From NCBI GenBank assembly GCA_965367215.1, contig CBDUIJ010000260.1:1-8487 (forward strand): 8,487 bases of DNA. The letters are read 5' to 3'. The notes below the pieces were generated by a model. That model was not told where the DNA came from. It did no database searches and was given only the letters and a program-made list of their open reading frames with translations. Below, piece after piece: positions 1 to 6,189 of the stretch. The translations under genes and the position numbers were made by a program. Origin of the DNA: Granulosicoccus sp965367215 (GTDB lineage: Bacteria > Pseudomonadota > Gammaproteobacteria > Granulosicoccales > Granulosicoccaceae). Each line of letters opens with the position of its first letter. The first letter of the stretch is position 1.

Positions 1-410
1 CCAGAGTGGCCTCCTTCCCCGGCATCGTGAACAGCAATCTGCAGCAGATCAAACGATCGCCGAACATGCCGCTGTCGCATTATCTGAAGAACCCGATACA
101 GGGTGGTGGCACGATCACGTTCTGGTGGAACCCTGCCTTCGAGGTGACAGGCACTCCGATCACCTACGATCTGCAGGTCTCGTCCACCCCGGACTTCTCT
201 GCAGGCACCGTCGTGGTCGATACCACCGGAATAGCAGACAGCCCCGGCAGAGTGGAAACCTCCATCAGCCAGGCGGCCTTGCCAGCCGGTACCTGGTACT
301 ACCGGGTGCAGGCGCGCACCTCGGACCCCGCCTTGTATCAGGTCGCCAACAACCAGCTGAGTGAGGGCGGGCAGACCTATATCGGCGTACGCCGGTTCAG
401 TGTGCCGTGA
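1..410 (+). CDS. 3' end of a protein with a C-terminal fibronectin-III-like domain (5' truncated by window)
   Basis: The reading frame is open to the left edge (the codon at 3-5 is sense), so the GTG at 6 is probably an internal valine and the gene starts outside the window. About 135 residues are visible, ending at TGA 408-410. The segment from about residue 35 onward has the strand pattern of an Fn3/Ig-like beta sandwich: ITFWWNPA near the start, then ITYDLQVSSTPDF, and near the end LPAGTWYYRVQAR, the usual last-but-one strand with a conserved Tyr-x-Arg-Val. Such C-terminal domains occur on secreted or surface proteins of proteobacteria, including CotH-kinase-like proteins and glycan-active enzymes. 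What precedes it cannot be seen, so no function is assigned. It lies 163 bases before the next gene on the same strand, and I see no convincing terminator between them. Confidence 0.75.
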   Translation, partial: RVASFPGIVNSNLQQIKRSPNMPLSHYLKNPIQGGGTITFWWNPAFEVTGTPITYDLQVSSTPDFSAGTVVVDTTGIADSPGRVETSISQAALPAGTWYYRVQARTSDPALYQVANNQLSEGGQTYIGVRRFSVP

Positions 411-563
411 GTTGCCTATCCTGCTCATAATTTCTCTGGATGCGGAGCCTTCGCAGAATCCATTAGACTAGCGCTTGTTCAGTGTCTTTCACCGGCATGC
501 TCCCAATTGGTGCAGCCATGGTGAAAGCACTTGTCACTTTACCGGCAGGCATTATTCAAACGT

Positions 564-567
564 GAGG
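564..567 (+). promoter_or_regulatory. Shine-Dalgarno GAGG that decides the start of the SHOCT gene
   Basis: GAGG lies six bases before the GTG at 574. The frame remains open upstream to a TTG at 475, but that extension encodes a Cys/His-rich stretch that does not look like a natural N-terminus. The protein starting at 574 begins directly with the folded region (QQFTQEGQKAV). GTG 562 is a second option with no good ribosome binding site. Confidence 0.55.
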
Positions 568-573
568 TTCCGC

Positions 574-1443
574 GTGCAACAGTTTACTCAGGAAGGACAG
601 AAGGCGGTTACCGACATCGCCAGTCGGTACGGACTCAGCCCGGAGGCGGTCGAGCACATGCTGATCGCCGTGAATAATGGCGCGGGCTCCATGGCGCAGT
701 TCAATTGCCCCGAGCTGGGCGGTTCGGGCCAGTGGATGCGTGGTGGCATGACCATGGTGGGTGACATGTTCAACCACAATCTGAAGGCGACCGTCGACAG
801 GCTCTGCAACGAACTCAGCCAGCTGCTGGCCAGTATCCGCGTATTTCCCGTCGTCGCCGAAGGCAAAGGCGGCAGCAATCAATGGTGGCCCGAGGGTCTG
901 GGTACACCCATCAGCAGTGGTAGCCAGAACAATTCACGCTATGCCGTGTTTGCCCATCGGCTGGCCGTGGATTCAGGAGGTGTGGTCAAGGTCTACGACA
1001 CTCTGGATCATCAGATTGCCGGTGTCAGTCAGCAACAGGGCGGTACCGATTCGCTGACCTTCAGCACCCAGTACGGCACCGTCTCGGTGGCAAGCCTGCC
1101 GGTGGTGACCGAACCGGAAGTTGCAGCTGCAGAACAGACCAATTTCGCGTCGGTCGTTGATGCAGAGGCCAGAAGAGCGCTGAACGATGGGGACGATGAA
1201 CATACTCCCATCCTGGAACAGCTGGCCGGTAGTGAACTCCTTGACTCTGTTTCTTCAGCCCCTTCCGATCGCAAGGAAAGCAGTCCACCGCCTGTTGAAC
1301 CGTCTATAACACCGGCGACCAATCAGGACTCGGCCAGCGACATGCTGGCCTTGATCGAGAAGCTGGCGCAGTTGCACAGTGCCGGTGTGCTGACCGATGA
1401 AGAGTTCAGTGCCAAGAAGAGCGAGTTGCTGGCGCGTATCTAG
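574..1443 (+). CDS. SHOCT-domain protein of unknown function
   Basis: This is a 289-residue protein from the GTG at 574. Residues 1-90 form a predicted helical domain (EGQKAVTDIASRYGLSPEAV near the start) followed by a Gly/Met-rich segment at about 46-65 (PELGGSGQWMRGGMTMVGDM), which I recognise as typical of a family of bacterial SHOCT-containing proteins. Residues 110-180 look beta-rich. Residues 180-255 are a low-complexity acidic, Ser/Pro-rich linker. Residues 256-289 (ending GVLTDEEFSAKKSELLARI) are a clear SHOCT domain, a short C-terminal helical hairpin often found on proteins that oligomerise or associate with membranes. There is no signal peptide or membrane segment, so it is probably cytosolic. 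It is convergent with the BtpA-family gene, and both stop codons use the palindrome CTAG at 1440-1443. It does not obviously belong to the sugar cassette. Its biochemical role is unknown. Confidence 0.85.
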   Translation: MQQFTQEGQKAVTDIASRYGLSPEAVEHMLIAVNNGAGSMAQFNCPELGGSGQWMRGGMTMVGDMFNHNLKATVDRLCNELSQLLASIRVFPVVAEGKGGSNQWWPEGLGTPISSGSQNNSRYAVFAHRLAVDSGGVVKVYDTLDHQIAGVSQQQGGTDSLTFSTQYGTVSVASLPVVTEPEVAAAEQTNFASVVDAEARRALNDGDDEHTPILEQLAGSELLDSVSSAPSDRKESSPPPVEPSITPATNQDSASDMLALIEKLAQLHSAGVLTDEEFSAKKSELLARI

Positions 1444-2270
1444 CCTTGCCCCACGGCTTTGACAAAGCCCTTCACACGCTCTAGCTCGACCTCGTTCCAC
1501 CAGTCACCATCGCGCTTCAGGGATGAGGCGACGATGACGCCATCGGTGCGGTTGAGGATGGCTTGTACGTTTTCGGGTGTCACACCCGAGCCCACCAGTA
1601 GGGGCAGCGAGGTGGCAGAGCCTATCTCGTCTATCTCTTCCATGGTGGCCGAGTTGCCGGTTCGCTGACCGGTGGCGATGACGGCATCGGCATCGAAGAA
1701 GGCCAGGTCGCGAGTGAGCTCGCCGATGCTGCGATCAGCAACGATGGAATGACTGCCATGCTTCACATGGCTGTCGGCGAATACCTTGATATGGTTGGCC
1801 TGCAAGGCTGCGCGATAACGCAATGCTTCGCCGGCACGCCCCTCCATGAAGCCTTCATTGGCCACATAGGCATTGGCCCATTCGTTGACCCGAATGAAAT
1901 CCGCCCCACTGGCCGTAGCGGCTGCCAGTGCCGGAATGGGCGCATTGGCCAATACATTGATACCGACCGGGCAGTCGAAGGTGTTGACGATGCGATCGGT
2001 AATCACCGACAGAAACCCCGTGGTTTCCGGGCCAATGTCGTCGGGCTTGAGGAAGGGGATGTCACCATGGTTCTCGACGATGAGTCCATTCATGCCGCCT
2101 TCGAGATAGGCTGCCGCATCACGCATGCAGATGTCATAGATCTCGCTCATGCTCTGTCCCTTGTAGCGAGGCGATCCGGGAAACGGTGGACAATGAATAA
2201 CGCCAATCAGAGCTTTGCCACCGAATAGAGTGGTGATAAGGTCACTGGGCTTTGAAGTAATGGAATGCAT
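1440..2270 (-). CDS. BtpA/SgcQ-family protein (TIM-barrel)
   Basis: This 276-residue protein starts at ATG 2270-2268. The open frame continues about 200 bases further upstream, but that part is antisense to the kinase and lacks family features, while the conserved core begins at residue 16 (FGGKALIGVIHCPPFPGSP). Other family hallmarks are NGLIVENHGD at 61-70, PVGINVLAN at 101-109, ADFIRVNEW at 123-131, KVFADSHVKHGSH at 162-174, and the phosphate-binding-like loop LLVGSGVTPENV at 224-235. The full usual family length is present. BtpA was named for photosystem I biogenesis in cyanobacteria. In other bacteria homologues such as SgcQ of E. coli sit in sugar gene clusters and have no firmly known reaction. 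Here the neighbours (PfkB kinase, PTE-like enzyme, ribose-type ABC importer) argue for a metabolic role on a sugar or sugar phosphate. The ribosome binding site is weak, and I see no clear promoter. Confidence 0.9.
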   Translation of the reverse strand: MHSITSKPSDLITTLFGGKALIGVIHCPPFPGSPRYKGQSMSEIYDICMRDAAAYLEGGMNGLIVENHGDIPFLKPDDIGPETTGFLSVITDRIVNTFDCPVGINVLANAPIPALAAATASGADFIRVNEWANAYVANEGFMEGRAGEALRYRAALQANHIKVFADSHVKHGSHSIVADRSIGELTRDLAFFDADAVIATGQRTGNSATMEEIDEIGSATSLPLLVGSGVTPENVQAILNRTDGVIVASSLKRDGDWWNEVELERVKGFVKAVGQG

Positions 2271-2271
2271 G

Positions 2272-3273
2272 ATGAATAAGGTCCCGAATAAAGATGTTGA
2301 AAGAACAGTGCAGGCGCTGGTCGTGGCCAACGTCACTGTCGATGAAACGTATGCGGTGCCAAGCACACCAAGGCCGGGTGAGTCGTTGATCGGTGAGTAC
2401 CGATCACGCGACGTGGGTGGCAAGGGCGCAAATGTGGCCACAGTACTGGCACGTTGCGGTGTCGCCACCCGTCTGATGGCCGCGGTGGGTCAGGACGAGC
2501 GAGGAGAGTACGTAAGGCTTGAGCTGTCGCGCGAATCCATGCAATCCGATCTGGTGACAGTATTGCAGTACCCGACCGACCTTTCCCTGATCTATACAGA
2601 TGCACACGGTGAAAATTCCATTGTGACCACGGTGGCTGCAACGCAGAGTATCGATGTTTCACAGGCGGCTCGTGCGATGGATACCCTGAAAAGTCCGGGA
2701 TTTCTCGTGTTGCAGGGCAATCTGACGCAAGAAAAGACGCACAGGCTCATCGACGATGCACGGTCGCAAGGTGTGACGGTGGTGCTCAATCCGTCGCCCT
2801 GCATCGACTGGTTGAAGGACACGCTGCCACTGGCGGACATCCTGATCCTGAACGAAGGCGAAGCCGAAACGCTGGTTGGTCTGAGCGATGAAGCCGCGGT
2901 GCGTGCTCTGCTGCAGCAAGGCCCCATCCAGGTCGTGCTGACCCGCGGCGGCAATGGTGCCTTGCTCGGTACGCGTGGCGCGACGACGACCGGCACGCAT
3001 GACAATGCCACTGGCTCGGCGAACGCCGCGATAGAGTCTGGCATCACGATCGAAGCCATGAGTGCTGTGGCCGCGAACGTGGTTGACACCACTGGCGCCG
3101 GAGATACTTACCTGGGTGTTGCTCTCGGCTCGGCCATTCTGCGCGGTACCGCGCTGGATGCTCTGGCCTTGCGACACGCAGCCGAAGCGGCTGCCATTAC
3201 GGTCAGCCGCTACGGCACACGCAGTGCCTTTCCTGATGAGTCTGCACTGGCCGACATCCTGGCAGGCAGGTAG
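2272..3273 (+). CDS. PfkB-family carbohydrate kinase (ribokinase-like)
   Basis: This is a 333-residue kinase. I chose ATG 2272, which has GGA seven bases upstream; in-frame ATGs at 2269 and 2260 are alternatives. The N-terminal strand ALVVANVTVDE (15-25) holds the substrate-binding aspartate position of the family. PfkB signature 1 is at 49-60 (GGKGANVATVLA). ILILNEGEAETL at 190-201 is the usual Asn-Glu segment. Signature 2 is at 271-282 (VDTTGAGDTYLG), with the catalytic base Asp278 in the anion hole GAGD. The family transfers phosphate from ATP to a sugar hydroxyl; the exact sugar cannot be read from the sequence. An unusual Thr/Gly/Ala-rich stretch (about 236-265) lengthens the loop just before the catalytic motif. 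The gene is forward, while all other cassette genes are on the minus strand. It is convergent with the GATase-like gene (62 bases apart) and divergent from btpA with one base between start codons. Confidence 0.92.
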   Translation: MNKVPNKDVERTVQALVVANVTVDETYAVPSTPRPGESLIGEYRSRDVGGKGANVATVLARCGVATRLMAAVGQDERGEYVRLELSRESMQSDLVTVLQYPTDLSLIYTDAHGENSIVTTVAATQSIDVSQAARAMDTLKSPGFLVLQGNLTQEKTHRLIDDARSQGVTVVLNPSPCIDWLKDTLPLADILILNEGEAETLVGLSDEAAVRALLQQGPIQVVLTRGGNGALLGTRGATTTGTHDNATGSANAAIESGITIEAMSAVAANVVDTTGAGDTYLGVALGSAILRGTALDALALRHAAEAAAITVSRYGTRSAFPDESALADILAGR

Positions 3274-3335
3274 CCACCGTCGACGGGCAAGAGCTGTAGG
3301 TATCATGGGCCAGAGTTGGCAAAGTGGCTGCGCAA

Positions 3336-4118
3336 TCAGTCCAGCTTTGTCAGCCAGCTCAGCACATTGGTCCACAGCTGCTTGTAGCCGGGCCAGTCAC
3401 AGAAATCCTGCGACAACCAGTGTGGACCGATATCGGAGGTCCAGGCAGCACTGCGTCCCTTGCCATATTCACCGACAACGAGTAGCGGGTGACCACCCTG
3501 ATCATCCGGCAAGCGGGCCACGAGCTTGACATCGTCACGATCCCGCAGCTCCACTTCATTGACACCCAGCAGCGGCGGCCAGGCCTGGTTCAGTCCTGCC
3601 ATGGTGGGGTGGTCCGGCAGCACGATTTCCCCGGTGGTGCCTTCCGGCATCTCGACACGGTCATCCCAGGGCAGGCAGGTCACGGGCAGCACATCCTCTA
3701 CCGGTGTACGTCTCCAGCGCGCCTTCCCATCGATTCCCTGAAAGGAGAAGTAGCCGCCACACATCAGCAGGCCGGCGCCATCTTCGACACGCTGGCGCAG
3801 CAGCTTCAGTCGGTTGGGTACGGTGCGTGAATGCAGCCAGACATCGGGTGGCAGCAGCAGGGAGTTGGCGCCGATGTCGGACAGAATGAAGGCATCGTAT
3901 TGATCAAGCCCTTCCTTGTCGAAGGGAAACTGCTCGACGGCTTCATGTGCCTTCATCCAGGTCAGTTCGAAGGGGCTGTCCTCCAGAGACTTGACCAGCG
4001 GATCGGCACCTGTGTGAAAGGTGACACTGCCGAACTGGTCGAAGCCCTTGAAATGCGTTGCCGAGCTGACCCAGCTTTCGCCGATGAGCAGGATACGTTT
4101 TTTGGTGGAGTCACTCAT
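3336..4118 (-). CDS. Class I glutamine-amidotransferase-like protein (PF07090-type)
   Basis: This 260-residue cytosolic protein has a flavodoxin-like class I GATase fold. It opens with KRILLIGESWVSSATHFKGF (7-26). YDAFILSDIGANSLLLPPDV (74-92) and GAGLLMCGGYFSFQGIDG (114-131) are hallmarks of the DUF1355/PF07090 family, as is WTSDIGPHW (226-234) near the end. At the nucleophile elbow, where true glutaminases have Gly-x-Cys-x-Gly, this protein reads LMCGGY. Cys120 appears one position off, so glutamine hydrolysis is doubtful. The relationship to ThuA-like proteins, some of which act on 3-keto-sugars, makes a carbohydrate role plausible, but the reaction is unknown. It is the last gene of the minus-strand operon. 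Its ATG overlaps the stop of the PTE-like gene (ATGA), with a good ribosome binding site inside that gene. Confidence 0.85.
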   Translation of the reverse strand: MSDSTKKRILLIGESWVSSATHFKGFDQFGSVTFHTGADPLVKSLEDSPFELTWMKAHEAVEQFPFDKEGLDQYDAFILSDIGANSLLLPPDVWLHSRTVPNRLKLLRQRVEDGAGLLMCGGYFSFQGIDGKARWRRTPVEDVLPVTCLPWDDRVEMPEGTTGEIVLPDHPTMAGLNQAWPPLLGVNEVELRDRDDVKLVARLPDDQGGHPLLVVGEYGKGRSAAWTSDIGPHWLSQDFCDWPGYKQLWTNVLSWLTKLD

Positions 4119-5200
4119 GCCGGGTTTCCTTCTGGTTTGAATTCGGGGTCGAACACACGTCGTGGATTGTCGTGGGTAAGCGTGTGCAGGGCGGCGTCAT
4201 TGAAGCCGTGGCGTTTCAGTCGAGGCAGAAAATGTCGTTGCACATAGGCATAGCCATTCCCGCCATAGCGGGTCAGCATCATCTTCAGGAAGACATCATG
4301 GGAGAGCAGAACCCGGTCAAGCAGTCCGTTGTCGGCCAGACGCACGATGCCGCGAGCCGATTCATCATCGCTGGGGCATTGCACCTGCTGATCGGCATAG
4401 AAGTAGTCCATACCCAGCATGTCGTATTCGATGAAGGCCCCGCGCCGGGCAAGTCCCAGCTGATACTCGCTGTCATCATGTGAGGGGTTCATATGGCACA
4501 GGATGACCCGCTGCGGATCGACACCTTCGCTCTCGGCAATATCGAGTACCTCGTGCCCGAGCCTGAACCAGGCCGGTAGATGAATCATCAGGGGCAGCCC
4601 GGTCTGCACTTGCGCACGAGCAGCTCCCTGCAGGGATTTACGTTCATCGGCCGTGAAATCCGATGACACACCAATCTCGCCGATCAGACCGATACGCACG
4701 CAGTCCACACCGTCGACCGCGTCTATTCGAATACCGTCGAGGGCTTCCTCGATGATCTGGTCAGCCACGCCCTGTACGCTCAATGACTTGAGCTCCGCCG
4801 GATGAGAATCCTGCAGGTAGTAGCCTGAGCCCATGATGATGTTCAGGCCGGTGCTGTTGGCTATACGTACCAGTGCTTCCGGGTTACGGCCGATGCCGCG
4901 ACAGGTCGGGTCCACCACGGTCTCGCCGCCCGCCTGACGAAAAGCCTGCAGTTCGCTGATGGCAAGTTCCTCATCATCGAGTGCGATGTTGTGCTTGCAG
5001 ACAAAAGGGTCCTGTCGCAACTCTGACAGAATCTCGATGCTAACCCTGGCATCGGCCAGGTACTGGCGTTCAGCCTCTGCCGGTGGATTCCACCAGCAGC
5101 TGCAGTCGTTGAGAATGTGCTCGTGCATCAGCGTGTTGCCGAGACTGGCAGCGCTGATGGCACCCGTGACCGTCATGGCGGTATGACTGCCATCACTCAT
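4115..5200 (-). CDS. Phosphotriesterase-family (PTE/PHP-like) metal-dependent hydrolase, probable lactonase
   Basis: This is a 361-residue amidohydrolase-superfamily TIM barrel of normal length. All expected ligands of a binuclear metal centre are visible: His26 and His28 (LMHEHI, strand 1), Glu175 in GLIGEIG (strand 4, bridging ligand), His207 in MIHLPAW (strand 5), His236 in VILCHMNPS (strand 6) and Asp302 in LLSHDVF (strand 8). A bridging glutamate instead of carboxylated lysine is the E. coli PHP variant. Characterised relatives in the family include enzymes that hydrolyse phosphorylated sugar lactones. In a sugar-import cassette next to a kinase, a lactone or phospholactone substrate is therefore more likely than an organophosphate. 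Its ATG overlaps the permease stop (ATGA), and its own stop overlaps the next gene in the same way, so it is probably translationally coupled. There is no signal peptide, so it is cytosolic. Confidence 0.92.
   Translation of the reverse strand: MSDGSHTAMTVTGAISAASLGNTLMHEHILNDCSCWWNPPAEAERQYLADARVSIEILSELRQDPFVCKHNIALDDEELAISELQAFRQAGGETVVDPTCRGIGRNPEALVRIANSTGLNIIMGSGYYLQDSHPAELKSLSVQGVADQIIEEALDGIRIDAVDGVDCVRIGLIGEIGVSSDFTADERKSLQGAARAQVQTGLPLMIHLPAWFRLGHEVLDIAESEGVDPQRVILCHMNPSHDDSEYQLGLARRGAFIEYDMLGMDYFYADQQVQCPSDDESARGIVRLADNGLLDRVLLSHDVFLKMMLTRYGGNGYAYVQRHFLPRLKRHGFNDAALHTLTHDNPRRVFDPEFKPEGNPA
4127..4133 (-). promoter_or_regulatory. Shine-Dalgarno AGAAGGA for the GATase-like gene
   Basis: Read on the minus strand, AGAAGGA lies eight bases before the ATG at 4118, inside the last codons of the PTE-like gene. 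It is the clearest ribosome binding site in the operon and supports the overlapping ATGA start. Confidence 0.6.
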
Positions 5201-6189
5201 GAGCCGCTACCTCGGGTAAACAGACGAGTGTTCAGCCAGATGGCAATCAGGATGATGGCGCCGGTGACGATCTGGGTGAAGAACGGGGAGATGCGCATGA
5301 GGATAAGCCCGTTACCGATGACAGCGATGGTCATGGTTCCCAGCAAGGTGCCGATCATGGAGCCACGACCCCCCATCAGAGACGTACCACCGAGCACCAC
5401 CGCCGCAATCACCTGCAGTTCAAAACCCACAGCGGCGTTGGATGAGCCGGAGCCCAGTCTGGCGGCGAACAGCAGACCGGCGGCCGCGGCAGCGACACCG
5501 GAGACCATGTAGACCGAAGCGAGAATAGCGCGTGATGGCATACCAACGCGACGGGCAGCTTCAGGGTTGGAGCCCACCGCGACCACACGGCGTCCGTAGA
5601 GGGTGCGACTCATCACCACATAACCCAGCACGACCACGGCAATGGCAATGATGGCCGGAACCGGTATGCCCAGAATCTCGCCACGGCCGATGTACAGAAA
5701 ACCCGGTACATCGCGGATGGGGATGGAATAGCCTTCGGTCAGGTACAAGGCTATGCCACGCAGAATGGACAGGCCTGCCAGCGTGACGATGAAGGCTGGA
5801 ATGCCCTGGTAGGCCGTGAACCAGCCTTGAGCCAGACCGATCGCGCCACCCAGCATCAGCATGCCCACGATCACCACCGGCCAGGGTATGCCGGCTGCGA
5901 TGGCGATGGCTGCCACTGCGTTGATCAATGCAACCAGGGAGCCGACAGACAGATCGATGCCGGCGGTGATGATCACCAGGGTCATGGCCGTGGCCACGAT
6001 CAGTATCGGTGCCGCCTGACGAATCACGTTCAGGATGTTGGGCAGTGTCAGGAATGTTGTGGTCATCAAGGAGAAGAACACCACACACGCCGTGAAGAAC
6101 AGGGCGATGGAGTGTACCTGGGCATGCTCGGCAAGCCAGTCCGCCAGGGCCGAGCCTTTCTCTCGTTCGGTATAAACAGCGGTATTCAT
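5197..6189 (-). CDS. RbsC-type sugar ABC transporter permease
   Basis: This 330-residue inner-membrane permease belongs to the ribose/xylose/fructose branch (BPD_transp_2, PF02653). About eight to ten hydrophobic segments are visible, beginning at about 27-49 after a charged cytosolic N-terminus. The family signature MTLVIITAGIDLSVGSLVAL is at 69-88. The cytosolic coupling segment GSNPEAARRVGMP is at 206-218, the usual ATPase contact loop. LGGTSLMGGRGSMIGTLLG at 267-284 is also typical. Two copies would form the channel, fed by the binding protein encoded at 7022-8002 and driven by the ATPase at 6186-7013. Its ATG overlaps the ATPase stop and its TGA overlaps the PTE-like start, both as ATGA. 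It is an ordinary member with no missing segment. Confidence 0.95.
   Translation of the reverse strand: MNTAVYTEREKGSALADWLAEHAQVHSIALFFTACVVFFSLMTTTFLTLPNILNVIRQAAPILIVATAMTLVIITAGIDLSVGSLVALINAVAAIAIAAGIPWPVVIVGMLMLGGAIGLAQGWFTAYQGIPAFIVTLAGLSILRGIALYLTEGYSIPIRDVPGFLYIGRGEILGIPVPAIIAIAVVVLGYVVMSRTLYGRRVVAVGSNPEAARRVGMPSRAILASVYMVSGVAAAAAGLLFAARLGSGSSNAAVGFELQVIAAVVLGGTSLMGGRGSMIGTLLGTMTIAVIGNGLILMRISPFFTQIVTGAIILIAIWLNTRLFTRGSGS

Noticed and set aside
438..461. Possible terminator hairpin after the first gene (GGA/TGCG pairing with CGCA/TCC)
   Set aside because: The stem has a three-base bulge and is not followed by a T-run, so it does not meet the criteria for an intrinsic terminator.
531..558. 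Promoter-like pair TTGTCA and TATTCA before the SHOCT gene
   Set aside because: The -10 matches at only three of six positions, and the implied start would leave almost no leader and cut into the ribosome binding site.
1749..2228. 159-residue forward open frame inside btpA
   Set aside because: It is fully antisense to a well-conserved gene and has a His/Gly/Arg-rich shadow composition with no family features.
2271..2468. Upstream extension of the BtpA frame to an ATG at 2468
   Set aside because: This stretch is antisense to the conserved kinase N-terminus, and its translation is low-complexity with no family similarity.
3277..3286. Perfect palindrome CCGTCGACGG between the kinase and GATase-like genes
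   Set aside because: As RNA it gives only a three-base stem with a four-base loop and no T-tract. A 10-bp palindrome in GC-rich DNA can be chance.
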